Shown here in pieces: positions 45,983 through 54,916 of a stretch of 64,000 bases of DNA. The stretch is from Paraburkholderia fungorum (GTDB lineage: Bacteria > Pseudomonadota > Gammaproteobacteria > Burkholderiales > Burkholderiaceae). How positions within the stretch are numbered: position 1 is the first letter of the stretch; each line of letters starts with the position of its first letter. The translations under genes were made by a program, and so were the position numbers. The stretch lies in contig NZ_CADFGE010000014.1 in NCBI RefSeq assembly GCF_902833645.1, positions 186,001 through 250,000 of the forward strand. Direction: 5' to 3'. The notes beneath the pieces are model-generated. The model was not told the DNA's origin. It saw nothing but the letters and a program-made list of their open reading frames with translations, and ran no database searches.

Positions 45983-47317
45983 ATGAAGATCCTGATCTAC
46001 GGCCTTAACTACGCGCCTGAACTGACGGGAGTGGGCAAGTACACGGCGGAAATGGCGGCGCTCCTGGCCAGTCGGGGCCACGAGGTTCGCGTGGTGTGCG
46101 CGCCCCCGTATTATCCTGAGTGGCACGTGGCCGACAACTACACGTCATGGCAGTATCAGCGCGAGACACGCGACGGGGTGACGATCTGGCGTGCTCCGCT
46201 GTGGGTGCCCACGCACCCCAACGGCCTGAAGCGGATGCTGCACCTGATGAGCTTCGCGGCGAGTTCGTTGCCGTTGCTCGCCCGCCAGATACTATGGCGC
46301 CCCCAAGTCGCGATGCTGATCGCGCCGACCCTGATGTGCGCGCCGGCTACGCTGGCGCTCGCACGTCTTACGAGCGCAAGTGCGTGGGCACACATTCAGG
46401 ACTTCGAGGTCGATGCGGCTTTCGACCTGGGTCTCCTGAAGAGCTCGCGCGTAGCCCGCGTGGCGCGCTGGATAGAAAGCACGTTGCTGCGGCACTTCGA
46501 TACGGTGTCGTCGATCACGCCGCAGATGAGTTCGCGCGTGGTGCTCAAGGGTGTCGAGTCTTCACGGGTAGTGTGCCTGCCCAACTGGGTCGATGTGTCG
46601 ACCATTTTTCCGCTTTCGCGCGCGAGCGACTACCGGCGCCTGTTAAGCATTCCGGATGACCACAAAGTGGTGCTGTACTCCGGCAACATGGGCGCGAAGC
46701 AGGGCATCGAAACGCTCGCCGATGCGGCCGCGTTGCTTGCACAACGTGCCGACGTCACTTTCGTTTTCTGCGGCAGTGGCGCCGCGAAAGAGAGTTTGCT
46801 CGCGCGCTGCGCGGGCTTGACGAACTGCCTTTTCATCCCGCTGCAACCCGTGGAACACCTGAACGAGTTGCTCAATCTCGCCGATATCCACGTACTGCCG
46901 CAGCGCGGCGATGCCGCGGATCTGGTGATGCCGTCGAAACTCACCGGCATGTTCGCCAGCGGACGCGCGGTGGTGGCGATGGCGCGGCAAGGCACGGGTC
47001 TTTACGAGGCGGTGTCGCCGCGTGGCGTGGTCGTGCCGCCGGACGACGTCAATGCGTTGGCTGCGGAGATCGCCGCGCTGGCGAGCGATCCCGAACGCCG
47101 CGCGGCGCTCGGCAGCGCCGCACGCGACTACGCGGAACGCTCGCTGTCGCCGGAAGCGACCATTGGGACCTTCGAGGAGCGGCTCGCGACGCTGGTTCGC
47201 GAGTCGCGCGGCAAGCGCGCGAAAGTGGAGGCGCCGTACTTCGGTACGCCGCGGCCTTCACCCGCCGCGGCCCGGCCGCATAAGCCGGCCACAACGGAGG
47301 AAGCCGCGCCGGATTGA
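45983..47317 (+). CDS. WcaI-like glycosyltransferase (colanic-acid type, family 4)
   Basis: 444 residues. MKILIYGLNYAPELTGVGKY, RGHEVRVVCAPPYYPEW and the later PSKLTGMFASGRAVVAMA follow the WcaI/WbuB family throughout; WcaI is thought to be a fucosyltransferase of colanic acid. That annotation fits the GDP-fucose pathway just upstream. The C-terminal 35 residues (Pro/Ala/Lys-rich) extend beyond the family and are probably disordered. It lies 57 bases after the previous glycosyltransferase on the same strand and is the last gene of the core unit. Confidence 0.9.
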   Translation: MKILIYGLNYAPELTGVGKYTAEMAALLASRGHEVRVVCAPPYYPEWHVADNYTSWQYQRETRDGVTIWRAPLWVPTHPNGLKRMLHLMSFAASSLPLLARQILWRPQVAMLIAPTLMCAPATLALARLTSASAWAHIQDFEVDAAFDLGLLKSSRVARVARWIESTLLRHFDTVSSITPQMSSRVVLKGVESSRVVCLPNWVDVSTIFPLSRASDYRRLLSIPDDHKVVLYSGNMGAKQGIETLADAAALLAQRADVTFVFCGSGAAKESLLARCAGLTNCLFIPLQPVEHLNELLNLADIHVLPQRGDAADLVMPSKLTGMFASGRAVVAMARQGTGLYEAVSPRGVVVPPDDVNALAAEIAALASDPERRAALGSAARDYAERSLSPEATIGTFEERLATLVRESRGKRAKVEAPYFGTPRPSPAAARPHKPATTEEAAPD

Positions 47318-47348
47318 TCCGGTACGCGGCCATCTCATGAATGCGATA

Positions 47349-47855
47349 TCACCACGGGGACTTGTAGACGGCGTGCTTACCCGGAGCGTACGGATCGGCG
47401 TACGTGTTTTTCGCCGCGCCTTCGGGCATCAGGCCGTCGACCGCATTGGGACCGCCAGGCTGGCCGGCCACGCGCACCTTGCCGTTGGCGCCGGCAGGCA
47501 GCTTGTTGTTGCGCTGGGCTTTGCCTACCGCCGGTTGCGCGCCTTGTCCGCCCAATACCGTCATGCGTTGTTCGTCGAGCAGCGCGGCCTGCTGGGCGGC
47601 GGCGGTGTCGCCCTGTTGCGCGTCGGGCGAGCCATAGTCGCGTGGGGCGCCGAGCAGATCCGCTTCGCTCTTGCGATGCGCCGTGCCCGGTTTGACGGGT
47701 GCTGCCGCGGCGGGGGTGCCGTAGCTGGTCGAGCCCGTAGCGGCAAGGACCGGCGCGGCGGGCGCGGGTGCCGCATTCTGGGCGAGCGCCGGTGCGCCGT
47801 AGGCGGCGAAGGTGAGAATCAGCAAGCTGCTGGTACGCCGAAACGGGATGGTCAT
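47349..47855 (-). CDS. Secreted Ala/Gly/Pro-rich protein, unknown function
   Basis: 168 residues with a signal peptide (MTIPFRRTSSLLILTFAAYGAPALAQ, cut after about 26), then a low-complexity Ala/Pro stretch. A less biased C-terminal half follows (LLDEQRMTVLGGQGAQPAVGKAQRN; KNTYADPYAPGKHAVYKSPW). No Cys and no known domain. It is the only gene on the minus strand between the EPS core and the acyltransferase, convergent with the WcaI-like gene. Probably periplasmic or exported. Codon use is like its neighbours, so it is a real resident gene. Confidence 0.7.
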   Translation of the reverse strand: MTIPFRRTSSLLILTFAAYGAPALAQNAAPAPAAPVLAATGSTSYGTPAAAAPVKPGTAHRKSEADLLGAPRDYGSPDAQQGDTAAAQQAALLDEQRMTVLGGQGAQPAVGKAQRNNKLPAGANGKVRVAGQPGGPNAVDGLMPEGAAKNTYADPYAPGKHAVYKSPW

Positions 47856-48031
47856 CGTATGCCCCAGGAAGATGCAGTCGCAATAGAGCTATCGTGCGCC
47901 AAACGGCACGCGCGCAGCCGCCAAAACGCTTGCCAAGGCGGACATCGGGCCGGGTTCATTAAGGACTCGAAACATAATGGAAGAAGGCTGCATGGGTATG
48001 CCGACTCCCGTTCGTGGTTCGGAGAAAACTG

Positions 48032-48652
48032 ATGGGTAACGTTGCCGACGATCCGCAAATCGGGCGCAAGCCGCAAGCCGAAGGCGCGCGCAAGGATGGC
48101 CGCGTCATCGATCTGAGCGCGGCGGGAAAGGGAAACTATCGCGCGAAGCGCGGGGCGCTGATCGAGCTCATCTGGTTTTTTGTTGAAGCCTGCGTGATCA
48201 ACAACAAGCTGCTGCCGCTCTCGTCGGTCCGGGTCACGCTGTTGCGCCTGTTCGGCGCGAAGATCGGCACGGGCTGCCGCTTCGTACATCCGTTGCGGGT
48301 GAAGTCGCCGTGGAATCTGGAAGTGGGAGACAACTGCTGGTTCGGTGTCGACGTCTGGATCTACAACCAGGCGCTGATCCGGATCGGATCGAATGTCTGC
48401 ATTTCCCAAGGTACGTTCCTGAGCGCCGGCTCTCACGACATGAGCACGACGATGGATCTGCGCGTCGCGCCGATCGTGATCGAGGACGGCGTCTGGATCA
48501 CATCGAAATGTGTGGTGCAGATGGGCGTGACGATCGGCCGGTCGGCGGTGGTCACGCCCTTGTCGGTCGTGCATCGTTCGCTCGAACCGGAAGGCGTGTA
48601 CGGCGGCAATCCCTGCCGCTTCATTCGCAACCGCTTCGACTCCGTGACCTGA
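48032..48652 (+). CDS. WcaF-like hexapeptide acyltransferase
   Basis: 206 residues from ATG 48032 (GGAG box eight bases upstream; six earlier codons rejected). Left-handed beta-helix acyltransferase: RLFGAKIGTGCRFVHPLRV, VGDNCWFGVDVWIYN, IGSNVCISQGTFLSAGSHD (catalytic His in the SHD), and closing YGGNPCRFI. This is the WcaF/putative colanic acid acetyltransferase type that O-acetylates a sugar using acetyl-CoA. Starts a plus-strand pair with the GMC oxidoreductase. Confidence 0.92.
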   Translation: MGNVADDPQIGRKPQAEGARKDGRVIDLSAAGKGNYRAKRGALIELIWFFVEACVINNKLLPLSSVRVTLLRLFGAKIGTGCRFVHPLRVKSPWNLEVGDNCWFGVDVWIYNQALIRIGSNVCISQGTFLSAGSHDMSTTMDLRVAPIVIEDGVWITSKCVVQMGVTIGRSAVVTPLSVVHRSLEPEGVYGGNPCRFIRNRFDSVT

Positions 48653-48880
48653 ACCACAGATAAAGAACCGCAGCATTCGTATGCTGAGGAGGCCAGTCGT
48701 TGACATACCGCACTGTCGGCGGCCGCAATGGGATGGTCGGTCGATATTTTTGATCGTTACCCGCGGCGACGCCGGTCAGGCGTTCAGTCACGACATGTGC
48801 GTGGTTTGCTTGCCAGCCCCGGTTGGATGAGTAGCCGGATTGACGCACTCAGAAATGCATGAAGAAGATGGGGAGTAGGG

Positions 48881-50623
48881 ATGTTTATCGATACTCGTAC
48901 GGTTCAAAACAACACGGCTATTGAAACAACGGTCTGCATTATCGGCGGAGGTGTCGCCGGCATTACGCTTGCACGGGAGATGTCGAGGGCCGGGGTCGAC
49001 ACCTGCATGCTCGAAAGCGGGGGCTTCGGGCCAGACGACGAAACCCGCGATCTGTATCGCGGCGAGAACGTCGGGCTTCCCTATACATTCGCGGACGGCT
49101 CGCGCAGCCGCTACTTCGGCGGCAGCAGCAACTGCTGGGGCGGCTGGTGCCGCCCGCTGGATCCGTGGGACTTCGAGAAGCGCGACTGGATCCCTCATAG
49201 CGGCTGGCCGTTCGGACTCGAAGAACTGGCGCCGTACTATGCACGCACGCACGAATTGCTGAAGCTGGGTCCGCAGAATTTCGATCCGGCCTACTGGGAG
49301 CGCGAGATCGGGCGTCATGATGTGCGCCGCATTCCGCTTGCGACTGGCGATATGCGCGATACCGTCGCGCAGTTCAGCCCGCCGGTGCGGTTCGGCAAGG
49401 TCTATCGCGACGAGTTGCAGCGTTCGGCACGGGTGCGCGTGTTCTTGTATGCGAACGTTCTGAACATCGACGCCGATCCGCAAGGGACTTCCGTTTCGCG
49501 GCTCCAGGTGGCCACCATTAGTGGCCGCAAGATGACGGTAACCGCGAAAATCTTCGTGCTGGCCACCGGCGGCATCGAGAATGCGCGTCTGCTGCTTGCC
49601 TCGAACAACGTGCAGGCGGCGGGTCTCGGCAATGCCAACGATCTGGTGGGCCGCTACTTCATGGATCATCCGCGCATGATGTCCGGGAAAGTGCGTTTTC
49701 GCCCGGGCAACGCGCGCAACAAACTGTACGACATCAAGTATCACTATCAGAATGCCGCGGTGTCGGCGCACGGCACGAAGATATCGTCCCAGTTCGCACC
49801 GAAGCAGGAACTGATGGAGCGCGAGAAGCTGCTGAATTCGCGCGTGTGGCTCTATTCGCGCTGGTACGGTGAAGGCACGGCCGGGTCCGAGGCGCTGATC
49901 CATTGCAAGGAAGCGCTGTTGCAGAAAGACCAGCCGGGCCGCAGCCTGAAGACAGATATCGCGACGATGATCGCGCACCCGCTGCACACGGTCGGCTATG
50001 GCTTGACGCGACTGCTGCAATGGCCGGTGCTGATCACCGACGTGACCTTGCAGGCGATTGTCGAAGCGGTACCCGATCCCGACAGCCGGGTCACCTTGTC
50101 GGCCGATAAGCGGGACCGCTTCGGCATGCCCCGCGTGAAGGTGGAGTGGCGGCTGGGCGAACAGGTGCAGCGCACCTTCGACAAGACGTTCTCGCTGCTC
50201 GCTCAGGAATTGCAGATGGCCGGGATCGCGGACGTGGAACTCGACGCGCCGCTCGAGGGCCGGCGCTGGCCGGCCAAGCTGGAGGGCACATGGCACCACA
50301 TGGGCACCACGCGCATGCACGATTCGCCGCATGAAGGCGTGGTCGATCGCGACTGCAAGGTGCACGGGATGAGCAATCTCTATGTGGCGGGCAGTTCCGT
50401 GTTTCCGACCGTCGGCGCCAACTTTCCGACCATCACGATCGCCGCGCTTGCGCTACGCCTCGCGGGTCATCTGGTGCGGCAGCTCGATGTTCCGGATATT
50501 GTGGGCAGTACCCGCAACGACGCTGCCAACAGTTCGCTGATGTCGGTTCCGGCGCAGCAGCCGCAAGTCGACACGCTGCCGATCGCAGCCTCGACCTTGA
50601 CGCCGTTGATGAAGGAACAGTGA
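48881..50623 (+). CDS. GMC-family flavoprotein oxidoreductase
   Basis: 580 residues with a GGGGAG box. TVCIIGGGVAGITLAREMS at about 17-35 binds the FAD ADP moiety. SRSRYFGGSSNCWGGWCRPL near 73-92 is the flavin contact of GMC enzymes, and the C-terminal GTWHHMGTTRM with YVAGSSVFPTVG carries the catalytic His and flavin end. The family oxidises alcohols, sugars or cyclic polyols using O2 or another acceptor. There is no signal peptide, so it acts in the cytosol or at the inner face, for example on a sugar or lipid-linked intermediate. Its presence in an EPS locus is noteworthy. The last 50 residues are Ser/Gln rich. Confidence 0.9.
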   Translation: MFIDTRTVQNNTAIETTVCIIGGGVAGITLAREMSRAGVDTCMLESGGFGPDDETRDLYRGENVGLPYTFADGSRSRYFGGSSNCWGGWCRPLDPWDFEKRDWIPHSGWPFGLEELAPYYARTHELLKLGPQNFDPAYWEREIGRHDVRRIPLATGDMRDTVAQFSPPVRFGKVYRDELQRSARVRVFLYANVLNIDADPQGTSVSRLQVATISGRKMTVTAKIFVLATGGIENARLLLASNNVQAAGLGNANDLVGRYFMDHPRMMSGKVRFRPGNARNKLYDIKYHYQNAAVSAHGTKISSQFAPKQELMEREKLLNSRVWLYSRWYGEGTAGSEALIHCKEALLQKDQPGRSLKTDIATMIAHPLHTVGYGLTRLLQWPVLITDVTLQAIVEAVPDPDSRVTLSADKRDRFGMPRVKVEWRLGEQVQRTFDKTFSLLAQELQMAGIADVELDAPLEGRRWPAKLEGTWHHMGTTRMHDSPHEGVVDRDCKVHGMSNLYVAGSSVFPTVGANFPTITIAALALRLAGHLVRQLDVPDIVGSTRNDAANSSLMSVPAQQPQVDTLPIAASTLTPLMKEQ

Positions 50624-50629
50624 AGAGCA

Positions 50630-50667
50630 GCGGGTAACAGCGCGCCCTCCGGTGCGCTGTTACCCGC
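50630..50667. terminator. Strong bidirectional hairpin
   Basis: GCGGGTAACAGCGCGCC (50630-50646) pairs with 50651-50667 (one G-U) around the loop CTCC, giving a 17-bp stem that starts seven bases after the GMC stop and ends five bases before the stop of the convergent glycosyltransferase. Very stable; no T-run. Confidence 0.8.
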
Positions 50668-50672
50668 CAGCG

Positions 50673-51908
50673 TTACGGACTCGGCTGGGTGGTGGGCTGG
50701 GTGCCCGGTTGGCTCCCGCGCAGCGTGGCGAGCGTGCTATCGCGCGTTTCAGCGGTGCTGCCGTGCGTTTCCAGCAGCGCGGTCAGTGCACTGACCATGG
50801 TTTCGATCCGGAAGCGCGCTTCGAAAGTGCGGGCCGCCTGAGCGCGCATCGCGGCGCGCGCGGTGTCGTCGAGTTCGAGCCAGCGCACGAGATTCTTTTC
50901 CGTCCCGTCGACCGTGTCGGCCGCAACCATCCCCGCGCCATCCGCTTCGATTTCGCGCCACACGTTGACCTTGTCGGAGATCAGGGCGGGCAATCCGCAG
51001 CCGAGCGCTTCGGCAACCGCCACGCCGAAATTCTCCTGATGCGAGGGCAGAACGAACACGTCGCTTGCATGAAACGCGCCCCACTTGAGCTCGCCTTGCA
51101 GCATGCCCGGCAGGCTGATGCGCTGCGCGACGCCTGCCGCCTGAGCCTGGGCGCGCAGACTGGTTGCCCAGCCCGTTTCATCGGGACCCGCGATCACGAG
51201 ATGCAGCGACTGATCGCGGCTGGCCACGCGCGCGAATGCATCGATCAGCAGGTCGCAACCTTTCTTCGCATGCACGCGGCCGAGAAACAGGACGATGCGT
51301 TTGCCGCGCAAGCCAGGCACAGCTTGCAGGAAGGCTTCGCGCAAAGGCGCGGCCTCAAGCTGCGGCACGGTCGTGCCAAACGGCACGATCCGCTCCTGGG
51401 CCCGGTATAGCCAGAACGACTGGCGCGCGCGAGTGCGTTCTTCCTCTGTTGTAAAGATGACGGCGCGCGCGTCGCGAAGCACCCGGTATTCGGCCCACGG
51501 CCAGTACAGCCACTTCTTCAGATGTTTGAGCGGATAAGCCTGCTTGAACCACGGGTCGAGCATGCCGTGCGTGTACACGTAATAGGGCACGCCGCTTTTG
51601 CGCACGGCCTTCCACGCCGCGAGCCCGTGGTATTGCCACAAGCCGTGCACGACGACCGCGTCGAACCGCTTCGCGTTGGCGGCGAGCCACGGTGCGAGCC
51701 GCGCGCTGTAGCTGTAGCGGCTCGTGACGGGGCCGAACGCATGAACCGGAAACGGAAAGTGCGCGAGGTAGGCGTCGCCGGGCGCATCGCAGGTGGCCAC
51801 TTCGATGTGGTGCCCGGCGTCCTGCATCGCCATGCCGCTGCGGCGCACGCCTTCAACGGGACCGCCGGCGCGCGGATCGACGCTGGCAAGCAGATGGAGA
51901 ATTTTCAT
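50673..51908 (-). CDS. Family 4 glycosyltransferase
   Basis: 411 residues. MKILHLLASVDPRAGGPVEGV with VHGLWQYHGLAAW forms the acceptor lobe. FLGRVHAKKGCDLLIDAFARV near 215 and PSHQENFGVAVAEALGCGLP (E-x7-E) near 290 form the donor lobe of a retaining GT4. The C-terminal 35 residues are Thr/Ser/Pro-Gln low complexity. The start overlaps the Wzy stop as ATGA, so the two are translated as a pair from the minus strand. A role in repeat-unit assembly is expected; sugar unknown. Confidence 0.9.
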   Translation of the reverse strand: MKILHLLASVDPRAGGPVEGVRRSGMAMQDAGHHIEVATCDAPGDAYLAHFPFPVHAFGPVTSRYSYSARLAPWLAANAKRFDAVVVHGLWQYHGLAAWKAVRKSGVPYYVYTHGMLDPWFKQAYPLKHLKKWLYWPWAEYRVLRDARAVIFTTEEERTRARQSFWLYRAQERIVPFGTTVPQLEAAPLREAFLQAVPGLRGKRIVLFLGRVHAKKGCDLLIDAFARVASRDQSLHLVIAGPDETGWATSLRAQAQAAGVAQRISLPGMLQGELKWGAFHASDVFVLPSHQENFGVAVAEALGCGLPALISDKVNVWREIEADGAGMVAADTVDGTEKNLVRWLELDDTARAAMRAQAARTFEARFRIETMVSALTALLETHGSTAETRDSTLATLRGSQPGTQPTTQPSP

Positions 51909-53398
51909 CGGACGAATTTTTGTCGATTGACGTTTCGTGGCGACGCGGCGCGCGATACGAGGGCGCCGAACTTGCTGGAACCGGGGGCGGCGCCTGCCGC
52001 GGGTGACATGCCGAGGGTCTTCGCGAGATCCGCGCGGCCCATGCCGGGCTGGATCCTGCCCGGCAAGTCAGGCACGGCGGCCGTGCGCATGCGCGGCGGC
52101 GTCCGCACGCGCCTGGCCCGCGCCGGCAGTGCGCGCTGCAAGCGGGCGTAGGTGGCGATCATCAGGCCGAGGGCGACGCCGAAAACCAGCCCGGAGAAAC
52201 GCGGCCCGAGCGGATTGCCGCCGATCGAGGTGGCCGGCAGCGCGGCAAACAGCATGATGGCGCGCCCCAGCACCGGCAGCATGGGCGCGTCGGGCACCAC
52301 CGAGCGCCAGTAGCGGTACGAGAAGAAGCAGATTGCCAGGGCGGCGAGCGTTGCCAGAGGCATGGCGATGCCGAACAGCAGGCCGCCCGCGAAGAGCTGA
52401 TAGACCCAGAAGTTGTGACCCGCGGCCCATTCATTGATCGCGTAAAAGTCTTTCTCGCTGATCTGGCCGGCGAGGTCCGGCAGGTAGGCAGGGGAGTAGC
52501 GATAGTAGTGGCCGTAGCCCGCGCCGAACAGCAGCGTTTCCGGCGAGGCAGTCACCTGGTCGTACTGATCGCGCATTTCGGCGAGCCGGGTAATCGTGGT
52601 CGGATCCTTGCCGGTGACGGTTTCCTCCGACGCGAAGATACGCTGTGTCCAGTGCTCGGCGACGGTCGGAAAGCTCAACGCCGCGATGCCGGCCACGCCG
52701 GCCAGCACGGCGCCGGCGATCAGGGTGCGGGCGGCGGCGCGCCACACGTACTGCAGCGACGGCGCGGACAATGCCATGGCGACCAGAAACAGCAGGATGG
52801 TGCCGACCAGCAAGCTGCGCGTGACGCTCAGCAATTCGACGATCACACTGAAGGCGAACACCGCAACGGTAAAAAACGAAAAGCGTTTGGCGACGATGAA
52901 TTCGTGCAGCAGCACGCCTTGCAAGCCGAGCAGCGTGACGGAGATGATGCGAAAGCGCACGTCTTCGAGGTCGCCGCCGGTCACCATGCCATACACGAAG
53001 GTGAAGACCAGACAGATCACGTTCGCGACGAACAAGGCTTTCTCGAACTGCGAGATTCTGTATTCGCTCCACGGCCGGCAGGCCACGAGGTAGCCCAGCA
53101 AAAACAGCGCGAACGGCAGCAGCACGCGCAAATAATTTCCGGAGTCGTTGTCCTGGACGAACTGGGCGACGATGCTGCCGAGCACGCACAGCAGCAGGCT
53201 GAACGTGATCGTCGAGCGCAGGCGCGAGCGGTCGCGAAAGCGTGGCGCGATCAGCACAAGCGCGAGCCCCGCGGCGACGGCCGGAATGACCAGCGCGGAC
53301 TGCGCAAAGTGACTTACATTGGCGTCGGTCGCTTTGTAGTCAAACGCAAGCGGTAACAGAAAAAACCATATCCAGAGCGTCGCATACTGGTGGCGCAT
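51905..53398 (-). CDS. O-antigen/EPS polymerase (Wzy/WaaL-like)
   Basis: 497 residues from ATG 53398 with a perfect GGGGAGGAA box; the longer frame upstream is spurious. About 11 membrane helices with a large periplasmic loop near 260-350 (QRIFASEETVTGKDPTTITRL through INEWAAGHNFWVYQLF), as in Wzy-C/O-antigen ligase proteins; AGHNFWVY matches the conserved loop histidine region. It would polymerise flipped repeat units in the periplasm. The C-terminal 70 residues are a basic, probably cytosolic tail. The gene is divergent from an acyltransferase gene across 292 bases of promoter DNA. Confidence 0.85.
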   Translation of the reverse strand: MRHQYATLWIWFFLLPLAFDYKATDANVSHFAQSALVIPAVAAGLALVLIAPRFRDRSRLRSTITFSLLLCVLGSIVAQFVQDNDSGNYLRVLLPFALFLLGYLVACRPWSEYRISQFEKALFVANVICLVFTFVYGMVTGGDLEDVRFRIISVTLLGLQGVLLHEFIVAKRFSFFTVAVFAFSVIVELLSVTRSLLVGTILLFLVAMALSAPSLQYVWRAAARTLIAGAVLAGVAGIAALSFPTVAEHWTQRIFASEETVTGKDPTTITRLAEMRDQYDQVTASPETLLFGAGYGHYYRYSPAYLPDLAGQISEKDFYAINEWAAGHNFWVYQLFAGGLLFGIAMPLATLAALAICFFSYRYWRSVVPDAPMLPVLGRAIMLFAALPATSIGGNPLGPRFSGLVFGVALGLMIATYARLQRALPARARRVRTPPRMRTAAVPDLPGRIQPGMGRADLAKTLGMSPAAGAAPGSSKFGALVSRAASPRNVNRQKFVR

Positions 53399-53690
53399 TG
53401 CTGATTCCTCCCCGTGCAGTCGATCCGCCGTCGGTCTAAAGCAGACGGTCTCGCATCGGGTCATTGTCCGGGAAACGGGCCGCCTGAATGTTCGGTAGCC
53501 CCCCTTTCGTCGCCCTTTACCTGGGTTCTGGCGACCCCGGCAAGGGCGCTCTCTGCAAGACGCGCGCACACTTGTTCATGTTGTCGGCCAATGCCTTGAT
53601 GTTGGCGCGCACGCACGCTTGCCGCCACCGAAGATGCAAAAAGGGCCATGCAGGGACATACGCCCGCGAAAGGTGACAGGGGAGAAAAAC
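53399..53690. promoter_or_regulatory. Divergent promoter region, wzy / acyltransferase
   Basis: 292 bases between two divergent EPS genes, no coding frame of merit. It carries GGGGAGGAA (minus strand) and GGGGAG (plus strand) ribosome sites at its two edges. No clear dyad was recognised. Confidence 0.45.
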
Positions 53691-54839
53691 ATGAAATTAT
53701 TCGGCGGGGCGAGATCCGTAACGGCAGGCCGGGCCATCGAGCTGGATTTCGTGCGCGGCATTGCCATTATCATGGTGATGGGGTTTCACTTTCATGCCGT
53801 TCACACCGGTAATTTTCTGATTCAGATTATCGAGTACCCGCTGAAAAGCTTTGGGCGCGAAGGCGTCAATCTGTTCTTCACGCTGAGCGGTTTTCTGGTG
53901 GGCGGCCTGCTGCTTCGACAGTACGCCGAAACAGGCAACGTCGACGCAAAGCGCTTTATCATCCGGCGGATTTTCCGCATCTGGCCCGCGTATTACGTGC
54001 TGATCGCCTTTCACGTGCTGGCCGGGCGCCATCCGTGGAATACCTTCCTGGTCCAGAACCTGACCCACCTGCAGAACTATCTGGGCACCTCGATTACCCA
54101 GACCTGGAGCCTCGCGGTCGAAGAACACTTTTACCTCGTGCTGCCGGCGCTGCTGTTGCTGTTCGCGCGCTGGCGCCTGAGCGCATGGACGATTGTCGGC
54201 GTGCTCAGCGGAATCTGCGCGGTGGTGCTCACCGCGCGCTGCTTCGCGGTGGCGGACGGCAACCTTGAGGCGGCATTCGCGTACACGCAATATCGCATCG
54301 ACAGCTTGCTGGTCGGGGTGATTCTGTCGGCGATCTACTGGATGAAACCGGGCGTCTATCATCAGATCGCGAAGCGCAAGTGGCTGCTGGTCGCCTGCAT
54401 CGCGGTGTTGTGTGCGTGGCTCGCTTTTGCGACGCCACATCTCGCGCTCGACGAAAGCATTGGCTATACGATTCAGGCACTCGGGTTCGCCGCGCTGATC
54501 GTCTTCGTGCTGGAGTATTCGGGCTCGCTGCGTTCCTCGTGGGTGTATCGCGGGGTCGCCTGGATTGGGCTCTACTCGTACGGTATTTACCTGTGGCACT
54601 CGCTTGCGCTGGCCCCCGGCGACATCCTGATTCGCAAGTTGACCGCCATGGGTCTGGCACCGAGCCTGATCTGGGTGGTGGCGCTCACGGCGCAGTTCGC
54701 CTTCGCGATTGCAATCGGCTATGTGACCACACGCGCGATCGAGTACCCGTTCCTGTTGATGCGCAACGCGCTGTTTCCGGCCAAGCGCAACAGTTCGGTG
54801 CGTGAGGAAGTGCCGGTGGCCGGCGGGCAGTTGTCCTGA
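53691..54839 (+). CDS. Membrane acyltransferase family 3 (OafA/ExoZ-like)
   Basis: 382 residues from ATG 53691 (GGGGAG box). Ten or so membrane helices. LDFVRGIAIIMVMGFHFHAVH near 20-40 has the catalytic His-containing motif, REGVNLFFTLSGFLVGGLLL is the second signature, and RRIFRIWPAYYVLI and QTWSLAVEEHFYLVLP complete the family. Such enzymes O-acetylate or succinylate sugars at the inner membrane. Together with the WcaF-like enzyme it gives two separate acylation steps, which may be balanced by the exported deacetylase at 28432. Confidence 0.93.
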   Translation: MKLFGGARSVTAGRAIELDFVRGIAIIMVMGFHFHAVHTGNFLIQIIEYPLKSFGREGVNLFFTLSGFLVGGLLLRQYAETGNVDAKRFIIRRIFRIWPAYYVLIAFHVLAGRHPWNTFLVQNLTHLQNYLGTSITQTWSLAVEEHFYLVLPALLLLFARWRLSAWTIVGVLSGICAVVLTARCFAVADGNLEAAFAYTQYRIDSLLVGVILSAIYWMKPGVYHQIAKRKWLLVACIAVLCAWLAFATPHLALDESIGYTIQALGFAALIVFVLEYSGSLRSSWVYRGVAWIGLYSYGIYLWHSLALAPGDILIRKLTAMGLAPSLIWVVALTAQFAFAIAIGYVTTRAIEYPFLLMRNALFPAKRNSSVREEVPVAGGQLS

Positions 54840-54875
54840 CCTTCTGTGACCTTCAGTGACCCTCTGAGCCTTCCT

Positions 54876-54911
54876 GAGCCCTGCCCAGCCCGTGCGGCCG
54901 GTTCAGGGCTC
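54876..54911. terminator. Weak hairpin between convergent genes
   Basis: GAGCCCTG (54876-54883) pairs with CAGGGCTC (54904-54911) around a 20-base loop. Upstream of it lie four degenerate 10-base units of CCTTCTGTGA type (54840-54880). No T-run; moderate support as a terminator for the acyltransferase gene and the convergent glycosyltransferase. Confidence 0.4.
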
Positions 54912-54916
54912 GGGCC

